Assembly (NCBI GenBank): GCA_965656535.1
Contig: CBFHKX010000001.1
Span: forward strand, 868,001 to 932,000
Reading direction: 5' to 3'
Length of the DNA stretch: 64,000 nt
From: Lishizhenia sp965656535
GTDB taxonomy: Bacteria; Bacteroidota; Bacteroidia; Flavobacteriales_D; Crocinitomicaceae
Of the stretch, positions 1 to 8,316 are shown in pieces. The notes under the pieces are model-generated. The model did not search any database. It saw nothing but the letters and a program-made list of their open reading frames with translations, and was not told where the DNA came from. The first letter of the stretch is position 1. Each line of letters opens with the position of its first letter. The position numbers and the translations under genes are program-made.

Positions 1-503
1 AAATAATAACAGATATTGGAGAACCATTAATAAATAAAGTGTTATTTTACAGCGCACTTTCGCAAGAAATGCAAACGTTTAACTTTGAAAAAGACGATAA
101 AAATCCGATTACCGGTTTAAATCCAACCCAATCAAAGCTAATTGATTATGACGAATTTTGTGGTATTAAAAAAATAAATAAAGAAATGAAAAGCATAAAT
201 GTACAAGACTTAAAGGAAATGATGGATAATAAGGAAAACTTTACCTTAATCGATGTAAGAGAACCTTTTGAGTACGAAGCAGCTAACCTTGGAGGTGAAT
301 TAATTCCAATGAACACCGTTCCTGATAACCATGAGAAATTTAAAAAAGAAGGAAAGGTAATTGTTCAGTGCAGATCGGGAGCAAGAAGCGCAAATGTGGT
401 TAGTTTTCTAGAACAAAATTACGGCTATGAAAACCTTTACAATTTAGATGGAGGAATAATGGCGTGGGCCAGAATTATTGATATGAATATGAGAATAGGG
501 TAG
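1..503 (+). CDS. ThiF/MoeB-type sulfur-carrier adenylyltransferase with C-terminal rhodanese domain (3' part only)
   Basis: The frame is already open at the left edge (first full codon at position 3), so the gene begins outside the window. The GTG at 39 is internal, because the residues before it (IGEPLINK) continue the E1-like domain. About 166 residues are visible: the tail of the adenylyltransferase domain, a linker, then a rhodanese domain with DVREPFEYE and the active-site loop CRSGAR (Cys codon at 369-371), ending in GGIMAW. In this family the E1-like domain adenylates the C-terminal glycine of a ThiS/MoaD-like sulfur carrier and the rhodanese domain handles persulfide sulfur, for thiamine or molybdopterin synthesis. 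Which pathway it serves cannot be told without the genes to the left. Confidence 0.85.
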   Translation, partial: IITDIGEPLINKVLFYSALSQEMQTFNFEKDDKNPITGLNPTQSKLIDYDEFCGIKKINKEMKSINVQDLKEMMDNKENFTLIDVREPFEYEAANLGGELIPMNTVPDNHEKFKKEGKVIVQCRSGARSANVVSFLEQNYGYENLYNLDGGIMAWARIIDMNMRIG

Positions 504-530
504 TTTTTTAAGAATAAAAACCAAAGGAAA

Positions 531-636
531 GCTGAGTTTTCGAACAAGCGAAAGTATCGAAATTGAAGTGGAAAGAAGGGTGTGAAGTTGAAAGTTGAGT
601 AAAACAGAGACTGAGTGCTAAGCTTACCGAAGTAGG
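531..636. repeat. Two degenerate intergenic repeat copies
   Basis: The 160-bp gap after the ThiF-like gene holds two related stretches: 531-563 (GCTGAGTTTT, then AGTATCGAAATTG) and 609-636 (GACTGAGTGC, then CCGAAGTAGG). The same pattern, GACTGAGT followed about 20 bp later by TATCGAAGTC, recurs at 16928-16966 and 59927-59965. Copies are imperfect and always lie between genes. Function unknown. Confidence 0.45.
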
Positions 637-663
637 AGTGAAATCTCCGATTCAATTTAACTA

Positions 664-2004
664 ATGAATAGAAGCACCATAAATACAGTAGTTGTACTCG
701 GAATAATCTCTATTCTGAGCATTTTATTTATTCAAGTTTTTTGGATAAAACGAACCGTCAAAGCACAGCAAGATTCTATTGTAATTCAAGAAAGACAAGA
801 CAGTCTTAACCTCATACAGTTTCATCAAAAAGTTAAGGTCGGACTAAGAAATGTAGCAGAAGAAATTTCTACAACAGTTGCAGATAGTGCAGATATGTAC
901 GGAGCCGTTAAGCAAATGAGTTCTAACTTTTATAACGTGGATATCAATGAAGATTTACATCCATTTTATTTAGAACAACTACTTAAACGCGAATTCTATG
1001 ATCAGGGTATAAACGAAGATTTTCAATACGGTATTTATGATTGTTTTAACGATAGTATTGTTTTTGGAAATTTAATTAAGTATTCTTCAGATAAGCAGTA
1101 CGAGCCAGCTTCAGATACTGTGGTGGGTATTACTTCTCAGAACCTTACTTGGAAAAAAGACGGACATTATTTCACAGTTTTCTTTCCTAATGTGGTTGCA
1201 GAATCTATAGAAGTTAATGCACAAGACAGTTCTCCTTGGATTTACCTTGTAATTATTGTGCTCTTTATTTTGGTGTTTTTTGCGTATTCTATCATTGTGA
1301 TAATAAAACAAAAGAGACTGTCTGAAGTTAAAACAGATTTCATTAATAATATGACGCACGAGCTCAAAACCCCAATTTCTACTATAAGTCTTTCTAGCGA
1401 AACGCTCTTAAGAGAAGATTTAACGAATGATAAAGAGAAATTACAGCGCTACGCCAGTATTATTTATAAAGAAAATAAGCGCTTAGAAAATCAGGTAGAG
1501 CGGGTTTTAAACATTGCAAAATTAGACAAAGATGAACTCAAGCTCACAAAGTCTCAAATAGATATTCATGAGATTTTAGAAGAAGCAAAAGATAATTTTG
1601 AATTCAATCAATTAAAAGATAACGGTAAGATTAACCTTAACCTAAATGCAACAAAAGCAATTATTAATGCCGATGAAGTACATATAACCAACGTTATTTT
1701 TAATCTTTTAGACAATGCAATAAAATATTGTAATAGAACACCAAATATTAGCATAACAACAAGGTCAACAGACAGCAATTTTCAAATTCAATTTCAGGAT
1801 AACGGAATTGGAATAAAAAGAGAAAATCTTAAAATGATTTTTGATAAATTTTACAGAGTTCCAACTGGTAACCTGCATGATGTAAAAGGATTTGGTTTGG
1901 GTTTGTATTACGTTAAACTTATTATATCGCAACATGGTGGACAAATAAAAGCCAGCAGTGCACACGGAGAAGGAACAACATTTACTATTACAATACCCAT
2001 TTAA
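664..2004 (+). CDS. Membrane-bound sensor histidine kinase
   Basis: A 446-residue two-component kinase. A membrane segment at about residues 7-28 and a second at 192-214 bracket a ~160-residue extracytoplasmic sensor region with no recognised fold. There is no HAMP domain: the H-box begins about 12 residues after the second membrane segment, with His232 in MTHELKTP as the predicted phosphorylation site. The ATPase domain has an N-box around Asn347-Asn351, a G1 box DNGIGI (379-384) and a G2 box GFGLGL (409-414). The response regulator starts 3 bp after the stop, so the two genes are an operon. ATG start at 664. The signal it senses is unknown. Confidence 0.93.
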   Translation: MNRSTINTVVVLGIISILSILFIQVFWIKRTVKAQQDSIVIQERQDSLNLIQFHQKVKVGLRNVAEEISTTVADSADMYGAVKQMSSNFYNVDINEDLHPFYLEQLLKREFYDQGINEDFQYGIYDCFNDSIVFGNLIKYSSDKQYEPASDTVVGITSQNLTWKKDGHYFTVFFPNVVAESIEVNAQDSSPWIYLVIIVLFILVFFAYSIIVIIKQKRLSEVKTDFINNMTHELKTPISTISLSSETLLREDLTNDKEKLQRYASIIYKENKRLENQVERVLNIAKLDKDELKLTKSQIDIHEILEEAKDNFEFNQLKDNGKINLNLNATKAIINADEVHITNVIFNLLDNAIKYCNRTPNISITTRSTDSNFQIQFQDNGIGIKRENLKMIFDKFYRVPTGNLHDVKGFGLGLYYVKLIISQHGGQIKASSAHGEGTTFTITIPI

Positions 2005-2007
2005 ATT

Positions 2008-2703
2008 ATGGCAACAGCAAAAATATTATTAGTAGAAGACGATACAAGTTTAGGATTCATAATTGCAGATCAGTTAAAATCTATAGGGTATAGTGTAACG
2101 CTTTGTACAGATGGTTTAGAAGGCTTTAAAAGGTTTAATGAAGAAACTTTTCACCTTTGTATTTTTGATGTAATGATGCCTAAAAAAGATGGTTTTACCT
2201 TGGCTAAAGATGTTAGAAAAATGGATAAAGAAATTCCGATTCTTTTTTTAACAGCTAAATCTATGACAGAAGATAAGGTAGAAGGTTTTAATGCCGGCGG
2301 AGACGATTACCTTACAAAACCATTTTCGCACGAAGAGTTAAAGTTACGTGTTAAAGCTCTTTTAAAAAGAGTAAATATAGATGTAGAGCCAGAAGAAGAA
2401 AGTAACATTTCTATTGGTGCCTACAATTTTGATGTAGATAATTTTACTTTATCACACCCAAATTTTGAGAAGAAACTAACAAAAAAAGAAGCTCAAATTT
2501 TAAAATTTCTTTGCAAGTTTATCAATCAAGTTTGTCCAAGAGAGATTATCTTAAACGGTGTTTGGGGACAAGACGACTACTTCGTAGGAAGATCTCTAGA
2601 TGTGTTCATTACCAAACTAAGAAAATACCTTTCTGAGGATATAAATGTAGAGATACAAAATATTCATGGTATTGGGTTTAAATTGAAGGTGAAAAACCAA
2701 TAG
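2008..2703 (+). CDS. OmpR/PhoB-family response regulator
   Basis: A 231-residue DNA-binding regulator, the partner of the kinase just upstream. The receiver domain (about 1-120) carries the acidic pocket at Glu10-Asp11-Asp12, phospho-acceptor Asp54 in FDVMMP, the switch residue in LTAK and conserved Lys104 in TKPF. A winged-helix effector domain follows (about 135-228), with the usual late motif NIHGIGFKL. Length and layout are standard for the family. Targets cannot be inferred; no binding site was recognised in the window. Confidence 0.95.
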   Translation: MATAKILLVEDDTSLGFIIADQLKSIGYSVTLCTDGLEGFKRFNEETFHLCIFDVMMPKKDGFTLAKDVRKMDKEIPILFLTAKSMTEDKVEGFNAGGDDYLTKPFSHEELKLRVKALLKRVNIDVEPEEESNISIGAYNFDVDNFTLSHPNFEKKLTKKEAQILKFLCKFINQVCPREIILNGVWGQDDYFVGRSLDVFITKLRKYLSEDINVEIQNIHGIGFKLKVKNQ

Positions 2704-2736
2704 TTTCAAAAACCGAATACATTAAAAATGCTTGTT

Positions 2737-2771
2737 AAAAAAAAAGAGTGCCAGAAGTTTGTCTAGCACTC
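2737..2771 (-). terminator. Rho-independent terminator of the yebC-family gene
   Basis: GAGTGC (2746-2751) pairs with GCACTC (2766-2771), with three further inner pairs. On the minus strand the hairpin is followed by nine T's (2745-2737). The orientation fits the minus-strand gene ending at 2840; the plus-strand regulator has no T-tract after this stem. Confidence 0.75.
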
Positions 2772-2839
2772 AAAATAAAAAAGTTTTATTTAATTTTTAA
2801 AGGTTGACTACTTATGGTTATAGCTTTTCAACCAATTAT

Positions 2840-3568
2840 CTAAGCAATATTCGTAAAAACCTGCTGTATATCGTCGTCGTCTTCAATTTTATCCAACATC
2901 TTTTCAATGTCTTCTAATTGTTCTTCTGTAAATTCAACTGGCGAAGTTGGTAAACGCTCTAAACTAGATTTTGCAACCTCAATCTTTTTCTCTTCCAAGG
3001 CAGCTTGTAAAGTTCCAAAGCTTGTGTAATCGCCATAAATAACAATAGCGCCGTCTTCTTCTTTTTCAATTTCCTCTAAACCAGCATCAATTAGCTCAAA
3101 CTCTAATTCTTCAATGTCTAAGGCAGAAGCATCGTATTCTTCGGTAGATTCTATTCTAAAAATCGCTTTACGGTTAAACATAAACTCCAAAGAGTTATTC
3201 GGTACAACGCTACCTCCGGCTTTATTAAAATAAGATTTTACGTTAGCAACTGTTCTTGTTGTGTTATCTGTTGCACATTCTACATAAACTAAAACACCAT
3301 GCGGACCTTTACCCTCGTAATTCACCTCGGTGTAGTCCGTCATGTCTTTAGCCGTAGCACGCTTAATTGCCTTTTCAATATTATCCTTAGGCATATTCTG
3401 CGATTTAGCATTTTGTATAGCTGTACGTAAAGTAGCATTCATATCTGGGTCTTCTCCGCCAGCCTTAGCAGCCATAGTAATTGCCTTTGCTAATTTTGGA
3501 AATAGCTTAGACATTTTATCCCATCTTTTTTCTTTTGCAGCTCTTCTATATTCAAACGCTCTACCCAT
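2840..3568 (-). CDS. YebC/PmpR-family (TACO1-like) protein
   Basis: A 242-residue, full-length member of the YebC/PmpR family, recognised by the N-terminal GRAFEYRRAAKEKRWDKMSK region, the PKDNIEKAIKRA helix and YEGKGPHGV. Long annotated as transcriptional regulators, members of this family (YebC, TACO1) are now linked to translation at ribosome-stalling sequences such as proline runs; which role applies here is not visible. The gene stands alone on the minus strand, with its own terminator at 2737-2771. ATG start at 3568. The acidic C-terminal half (DKIEDDDD) is typical. Confidence 0.93.
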   Translation of the reverse strand: MGRAFEYRRAAKEKRWDKMSKLFPKLAKAITMAAKAGGEDPDMNATLRTAIQNAKSQNMPKDNIEKAIKRATAKDMTDYTEVNYEGKGPHGVLVYVECATDNTTRTVANVKSYFNKAGGSVVPNNSLEFMFNRKAIFRIESTEEYDASALDIEELEFELIDAGLEEIEKEEDGAIVIYGDYTSFGTLQAALEEKKIEVAKSSLERLPTSPVEFTEEQLEDIEKMLDKIEDDDDIQQVFTNIA

Positions 3569-3749
3569 TTCTAATGCTTAATTTTAGTTCAAACTCAAAA
3601 ATAGAAAAACCATTTAAAATAGCCTTCAGTTATATTAAAAGAAAAACTGTACCCACACAAAATCTAAATCCCGAGAAATAAAAAAAGTAAGCGTTTAGTG
3701 TTCGGTTAGATTTCGTTATAATGCTCTGTAAAGAGATTCTTTCTAAGAA

Positions 3750-3789
3750 AAAATTGATATGTGTGCGGTCCAAGGGAAAAGAACATATC
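3750..3789 (-). terminator. Possible weak terminator after the glycosyltransferase
   Basis: GATATGT (3756-3762) and ACATATC (3783-3789) form a 7-bp stem with a 20-nt loop. On the minus strand it is followed by AATTTTTT, just past the glycosyltransferase stop at 3807. The long loop makes this uncertain. Confidence 0.35.
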
Positions 3790-3806
3790 GAAGGCGATTA
3801 CTTTAA

Positions 3807-4889
3807 CTATTTAAATAGCGCTAAATATTTCTCTTTATTTGCGTTTACAGAATACTGATCAATAATCCTTTTTCTTCCCGCTAATCCAGTTGATTCTCTC
3901 AAACTTTGGCTTTGTAAAAGCACTTTGAGTTTATCATAAAATGCATTTACATCTTCTGCTAAAAATCCATTTTTACCGTCTTCAATAATAGCTGTGTTTA
4001 CACCAACAGAAGAAATTACACACGGTATTTCCAAGGCCATATATTGCAATGCTTTAAAACCACATTTACCTTTTGCCCATTTATCATCTTTCAACGGCAT
4101 AATTCCAATATTAATCTCGGCGAGATCTTTAATTTCGGTTTCTTTATTCCATTTAGTAAAAGAAAAATTGCGTAAATCTAATTCTGGGTTTTCGTTAGAA
4201 ATTACTCTAAACTCAAAGATAAATTCGTCTTCTAAACGTTTTAAAATCGGTAAGATAATCGCTAGATATTGAGCAGTAGTGTGCGATCCTGTCCACCCAA
4301 TTACAACAGGCGACTTAGAATGTACTGTTTTTTGGTTATGGTGGTTTTCTGTATCAATTGTTGTAGGTAAAACATGTACGTTCTGGTTAAACTGCAAAGC
4401 ATAATTTTTAAGATATTCATTACCGGCAGTTACGGTATCTGCCCACGCCATAACCTTATTTACTTTTTTGTAGTTTTTTAAGCGTTCAAATTTTGCGTTT
4501 TGTTCGCTGTAATTGGGAAGCCAAATAGCATCATCAAAGTCATAAATAAATTTTCGCCTTAATACCTTAGAAATTATCCATTCAAATATCGGCGGTCCAA
4601 TATGACTCGCTTCTCTATGAATAAATAAAAAGTCTGCTTTATTCAGTTTAAAAAGGAGTAACAACCTTTTGTGAAAAGCATAAAGTACCGCACCCATTTT
4701 AGCAAAAAAGCTACCTTTCTTGTAGATTGTCTCCCATCCTTTTTCGCTTAAAAAGGAATACACTGTGCAGTTAAATCCCATTTCTTCTAAAAACGAAAGA
4801 TACTGCTCAAACCTGAAACGTTGAGACGGAGCTTTGCCTTTTGGGTAAGGAGCTAAGAAAAAGATAGTTTTACTGCTGTTTGAATTCAT
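3807..4889 (-). CDS. Glycosyltransferase family 1/4-like protein
   Basis: A 360-residue predicted GT-B fold glycosyltransferase. The N-terminal half has the sugar-acceptor-side motif PYPKGKAPSQRFRFEQY, often seen in Bacteroidota group-1 transferases, and DFDDAIW. The C-terminal half has the nucleotide-sugar region WTGSHTT and a late KCGFKALQYMALEIPCV segment matching the donor-binding EX7E-type region. It has no signal peptide and is probably cytoplasmic or membrane-peripheral, adding sugars to an envelope polysaccharide; donor and acceptor are unknown. It stands alone, with a -7 box (TATTTTTG) 8 bp before its ATG and no polysaccharide cluster around it. Confidence 0.82.
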   Translation of the reverse strand: MNSNSSKTIFFLAPYPKGKAPSQRFRFEQYLSFLEEMGFNCTVYSFLSEKGWETIYKKGSFFAKMGAVLYAFHKRLLLLFKLNKADFLFIHREASHIGPPIFEWIISKVLRRKFIYDFDDAIWLPNYSEQNAKFERLKNYKKVNKVMAWADTVTAGNEYLKNYALQFNQNVHVLPTTIDTENHHNQKTVHSKSPVVIGWTGSHTTAQYLAIILPILKRLEDEFIFEFRVISNENPELDLRNFSFTKWNKETEIKDLAEINIGIMPLKDDKWAKGKCGFKALQYMALEIPCVISSVGVNTAIIEDGKNGFLAEDVNAFYDKLKVLLQSQSLRESTGLAGRKRIIDQYSVNANKEKYLALFK

Positions 4890-4897
4890 TTATAGCT

Positions 4898-4905
4898 CAA
4901 AAATA
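4898..4905 (-). promoter_or_regulatory. Bacteroidota -7 box of the glycosyltransferase
   Basis: The minus strand reads TATTTTTG, a perfect TAnnTTTG match, ending 8 bp before the ATG at 4889. No clear TTG (-33) lies at the expected distance. Confidence 0.45.
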
Positions 4906-4930
4906 GAATAAAACCTGAGTTTATAATATA

Positions 4931-4960
4931 AAAAAACCGCTCTTAGGATTAAGAGCGGTT
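4931..4960 (-). terminator. Terminator of the small secreted protein gene
   Basis: A perfect 11-bp stem (4935-4945 with 4950-4960, core CCGCTCTTA/TAAGAGCGG) with loop GGAT. On the minus strand it is followed by a T-tract. It lies 20 bp past the stop of the gene ending at 4980. Confidence 0.85.
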
Positions 4961-4979
4961 ACATTATAGTAAGTGTGTT

Positions 4980-5351
4980 TTAATTTAGAAAGTTGTCGTA
5001 AAATTCAGCAACTGTATATTTTGTATCTCCTAATTTAATTGTTCTCACTCCATTAGAAATAAGAAAGCGTGTGATTACTCTTCTCGCCTGTGGTGTGTTG
5101 TCAACCATTTTAATAAGAGCAATTTGTATCTCAGACTTGTAATCTACAGAGAAATAATCTGTGTAATAAGCTTTATTTTTTTCTACTTCGTCTTTTGTAG
5201 CTTCGGCTGGTAATTTAAACTCAAAAACGCCAGCTTTCTTTGCAGCAATCATAGATGTTTCTGTTCCTTTAACAAAAGCTTCTCCTTGATCTTGCCCAAA
5301 TGTTAACAAAGACAGAGTAAGCATAAGTGTAAGTGCAAGTAAATTTTTCAT
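4980..5351 (-). CDS. Small secreted protein of unknown function
   Basis: A 123-residue protein with a clear signal peptide (MKNLLALTLMLTLSLLTFG, cleavage near residues 19-20), so about 100 mature residues, mostly helical and rich in Lys/Glu. No known domain, cysteine or metal motif was recognised. It is a single-gene unit with a strong terminator at 4931-4960. Its codon use resembles its neighbours. Probably a periplasmic lineage-specific protein; function not assigned. Confidence 0.75.
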   Translation of the reverse strand: MKNLLALTLMLTLSLLTFGQDQGEAFVKGTETSMIAAKKAGVFEFKLPAEATKDEVEKNKAYYTDYFSVDYKSEIQIALIKMVDNTPQARRVITRFLISNGVRTIKLGDTKYTVAEFYDNFLN

Positions 5352-5492
5352 AGTTTTCTTTTTTTATAAAACGCAACGAAGTGTAAATTGGTTGCTTTTC
5401 GTGTTTAACCTCTAATATTCAAAAATTATTCCAACAATGATTTTATTAGATACTGCTATAAAGATAAACTATAATTTCTTAATCTTGCAAAT

Positions 5493-6101
5493 ATGTGTGC
5501 ATTAATCCTAAAGCATTTAGAAGGTAAAATTGAAGCCGGTTGCGATGAAGCTGGAAGAGGTTGTTTAGCCGGACCGGTAGTTGCAGCTTCAGTTATTTTA
5601 CCTGATGGTTTTAATCATCCTATGCTCAATGATTCTAAACAGCTCTCTGAAAAGAAAAGAGATGCATTAAGACCACTTATAGAAAAAGAAGCCATCTCTT
5701 TTGGAGTTGGAATTGTTTCTCCCGCAGAAATAGACGAAATTAACATATTAAATGCTAGTTTTCTTGCCATGCACAGGGCAATCGATCAGTTATCTCAGGT
5801 GCCAGAGCATTTGTTGATAGACGGAAATCGATTTAATCCGTATAAAAATATTCCGGCAACTTGCATGATTAAAGGCGATAGTCGTTTTATGTCTATAGCA
5901 GCAGCATCTGTTTTGGCCAAAACGTATAGAGATGAGATGATGACTGAATTGCATGAAAAATTATCCCATTATCAATGGAATTCTAACAAAGGATATCCTA
6001 CAAAAAAGCACCGAGAAGCAATCTTAAAACATGGAGCTACAGAGTACCATAGAAAGTCGTTTACTTTATTATCTCCGGAACAAATGCGCTTAAGTTTGTA
6101 A
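5493..6101 (+). CDS. rnhB: Ribonuclease HII
   Basis: A 202-residue type 2 RNase H, which cleaves RNA in RNA/DNA hybrids and removes misincorporated ribonucleotides. The catalytic residues are present: Asp18 and Glu19 in CDEAGRG, Asp110 in LLIDGNRF, and downstream Asp129 in KGDSRFMSIAAASVLAK, the family signature. Length is normal. The ATG at 5493 lies only 5 bp after a near-match -7 box (TAATCTTG, 5480-5487), so the leader would be extremely short or absent. No in-frame alternative start precedes the active site. The next gene follows after 85 bp and is probably transcribed separately. Confidence 0.95.
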   Translation: MCALILKHLEGKIEAGCDEAGRGCLAGPVVAASVILPDGFNHPMLNDSKQLSEKKRDALRPLIEKEAISFGVGIVSPAEIDEINILNASFLAMHRAIDQLSQVPEHLLIDGNRFNPYKNIPATCMIKGDSRFMSIAAASVLAKTYRDEMMTELHEKLSHYQWNSNKGYPTKKHREAILKHGATEYHRKSFTLLSPEQMRLSL

Positions 6102-6186
6102 AGGTTAGTTTCCTTATTAAAAAAAAAGTGTTGGTTAATTCTCTATGTGATTATCGCGCTTAGCTATTAAAAATACTACTTTTACT

Positions 6187-8313
6187 TTGATGCTTAGAGT
6201 TATAGGAATTGTTTTAATTGTACTAGCCAGTTGTGTTTGGATAGGATTTGTTGGCTGGGATGTTTTTTATGGTAAGAATAAAACACTGGTGCCAGCTTTG
6301 ATGTTTGATAAAGAATTGGATGAAGCTGTATTAAAGGTAAACTATCCAGAGGAATTAAATAGTTTCCAACTTTTTGAGAGCGAAAATGTGTACTTAAATT
6401 TAGCTCCTAATAAGTTAGAAGGCCTGGTGCTTTATTTTTCTAAAAAACGCAATTGTTTATTAATTGAAAGCGAAGTCTATTGGACAGATTTAGCGATAAA
6501 TGACCTAATCTTTAATTCTCAACTTAAGCAAGCAGAATTACGTAACATTTCTGGCAAATACGTGTTTTTTGCTCAAATTGATGTCCAACCCAATGCGCAA
6601 ACTATTTTCGATAGCAAGAATGCGGATAAAAACGCTACGGCAAATATTTTTGATTTGCTTGAAAGTAAACAAACAGATGTATACCGCACAGAAAACGGAT
6701 CGTTGCGTTATCAAACGTATACCGCACAAAATGTACTCGGTAAACCAGTAGATGATAAAACGCTTTTTGCAGATTTGTTACCTTCTAAAATTGCTTCTTA
6801 TCAGTTTCAGAGTCATTTTTTAGCCCAACAAAAAGATAGTGTTTATGCCAATAATGTAATGTCAAATTGGGTAAATCAGGGTTTTGTAAAAGCAGAATTA
6901 GAGGGTGAAGTATTTTTAGTATCTGATTATAAAGCACAGCAAGATCCTAATTTAGTGTTGTTGCAGCACCTTCAAAATACTGACTCAATTTGGCAAGAAA
7001 ATGGTGTGACTAAGTATAAAAATGTAAGACTAACTAAAGATTTTCCAAGCAATACTTCAACTGGTTTTTTTGTTCTTTTGTTGAGTGATAAGGTGGTACT
7101 GACACAGAGTGTAACACTGGCCCAAAAAATTAAATTAAATTATCAATTAGGCAACACTTTAGCTGTAAATAAAGGTCAAGAAGATAAAATATTTGGCTGG
7201 CTCACAACACAAGTTCACGAGCGTATATTTAACGAAAATCAAAAAGAAAGTACCACGTACACCAATAATATTGTTTACAGGGTTACCTCTAATTTAAAAG
7301 AGGTAACTTCTAACGAGTCATTAAACGCTACATATTCCTTTTTAACCAAAGAGCGCATTCGTTTTATTACGCCAATAAAAGATCACCTAAGAAAAGGAAT
7401 TTCTACATTTGTTGTAGCAGGAAAATCCTATTATTTGGTTGATTCTAAGGGAAAAGAAATTTGGAGTGGACAACTTGATACAATTCAAACTTCTGATATT
7501 AAAGTGGTAGATATTTATCAGAATAATAAAAAACAACTTGTATTTACAAACGGCAATAATCTGCATGTTTTAGATTTAAATGGAAAAGCTGTAAATGGTT
7601 TTCCTTACGCTAACCAATGTACATTTACTTCATCTGTTGCAGCTGTTTTTCACACCAATCAAACCCGATTTTTAGCAGGTGATAAAAATGGAAATATTAT
7701 TTATCTCGATGCTAAAGGTGGAGAATTAAATGTTTTAAAAGTAGACGATTTTCCTATTAACACTGCTCCAGTTTTAATCAATCAATCATCTCAATTACTA
7801 GCCTTTGTATCAAGTTCTACTGGTTATAAAAAATTGTTTTTAGAAAAAAGTAAAGTAGAAAATTTACCGTTAGTCATCAAAAAAGTACTAAAACTGCAAG
7901 ATCAGATCTATTTTATTCAAAGTATTGAAGAAAAAGCAAACATTTTAAATAGTGATTTATCGGTTGTTAATTCTCTAAACTCGAATGTGAAAATGAACAC
8001 TTTTGGTTTTAGTGTGCATCAATCAAATCAATTAAGTGTGTATGACTCAAAAGGGAATTTGCAATTTGAGAGCCCTATCCAATTAAGCGAAATATCTGAA
8101 GTAAAGCAACTAAAAAGTAAAGCTAAAGCCTATACTTTAATTTTAGATGACGTAGAAAATAATTTATATTTGTTTGACGATGTGGGGAAATTAATTTCTG
8201 GCTTTCCGAAGGAAGGACAACGTTTAATAGAAATAAATGAAGCTGCTACCAATCAGTTTAATGTGTATACCACGTTAGATAACAATTTAATATGCTACTC
8301 AATTAATCTTTAA
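6187..8313 (+). CDS. Membrane-anchored protein with PQQ/propeller-like C-terminal half, unknown function
   Basis: A 708-residue protein with one N-terminal membrane segment (about residues 4-25) and no lipobox, so probably anchored in the inner membrane with the bulk in the periplasm. Residues ~26-380 match nothing recognised. Residues ~400-700 contain repeated blocks such as LHVLDLNGKAVNGFP, IIYLDAKGGEL and LYLFDDVGKLISGFP, resembling PQQ/WD-type beta-propeller blades. The stop is 3 bp before the start of the first DUF5723/OmpA gene, so the two are almost certainly co-transcribed. A role in envelope assembly with those proteins is inference from position only. Confidence 0.7.
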   Translation: MMLRVIGIVLIVLASCVWIGFVGWDVFYGKNKTLVPALMFDKELDEAVLKVNYPEELNSFQLFESENVYLNLAPNKLEGLVLYFSKKRNCLLIESEVYWTDLAINDLIFNSQLKQAELRNISGKYVFFAQIDVQPNAQTIFDSKNADKNATANIFDLLESKQTDVYRTENGSLRYQTYTAQNVLGKPVDDKTLFADLLPSKIASYQFQSHFLAQQKDSVYANNVMSNWVNQGFVKAELEGEVFLVSDYKAQQDPNLVLLQHLQNTDSIWQENGVTKYKNVRLTKDFPSNTSTGFFVLLLSDKVVLTQSVTLAQKIKLNYQLGNTLAVNKGQEDKIFGWLTTQVHERIFNENQKESTTYTNNIVYRVTSNLKEVTSNESLNATYSFLTKERIRFITPIKDHLRKGISTFVVAGKSYYLVDSKGKEIWSGQLDTIQTSDIKVVDIYQNNKKQLVFTNGNNLHVLDLNGKAVNGFPYANQCTFTSSVAAVFHTNQTRFLAGDKNGNIIYLDAKGGELNVLKVDDFPINTAPVLINQSSQLLAFVSSSTGYKKLFLEKSKVENLPLVIKKVLKLQDQIYFIQSIEEKANILNSDLSVVNSLNSNVKMNTFGFSVHQSNQLSVYDSKGNLQFESPIQLSEISEVKQLKSKAKAYTLILDDVENNLYLFDDVGKLISGFPKEGQRLIEINEAATNQFNVYTTLDNNLICYSINL

Positions 8314-8316
8314 CTT

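Noticed and set aside
437..655. 72-codon minus-strand ORF in the gap before the histidine kinase
   Set aside because: It overlaps the ThiF-like gene end and the degenerate repeats, with no recognisable protein.
3342..3581. 79-codon plus-strand ORF opposite yebC
   Set aside because: It is fully antisense to a well-conserved gene and has no independent support.
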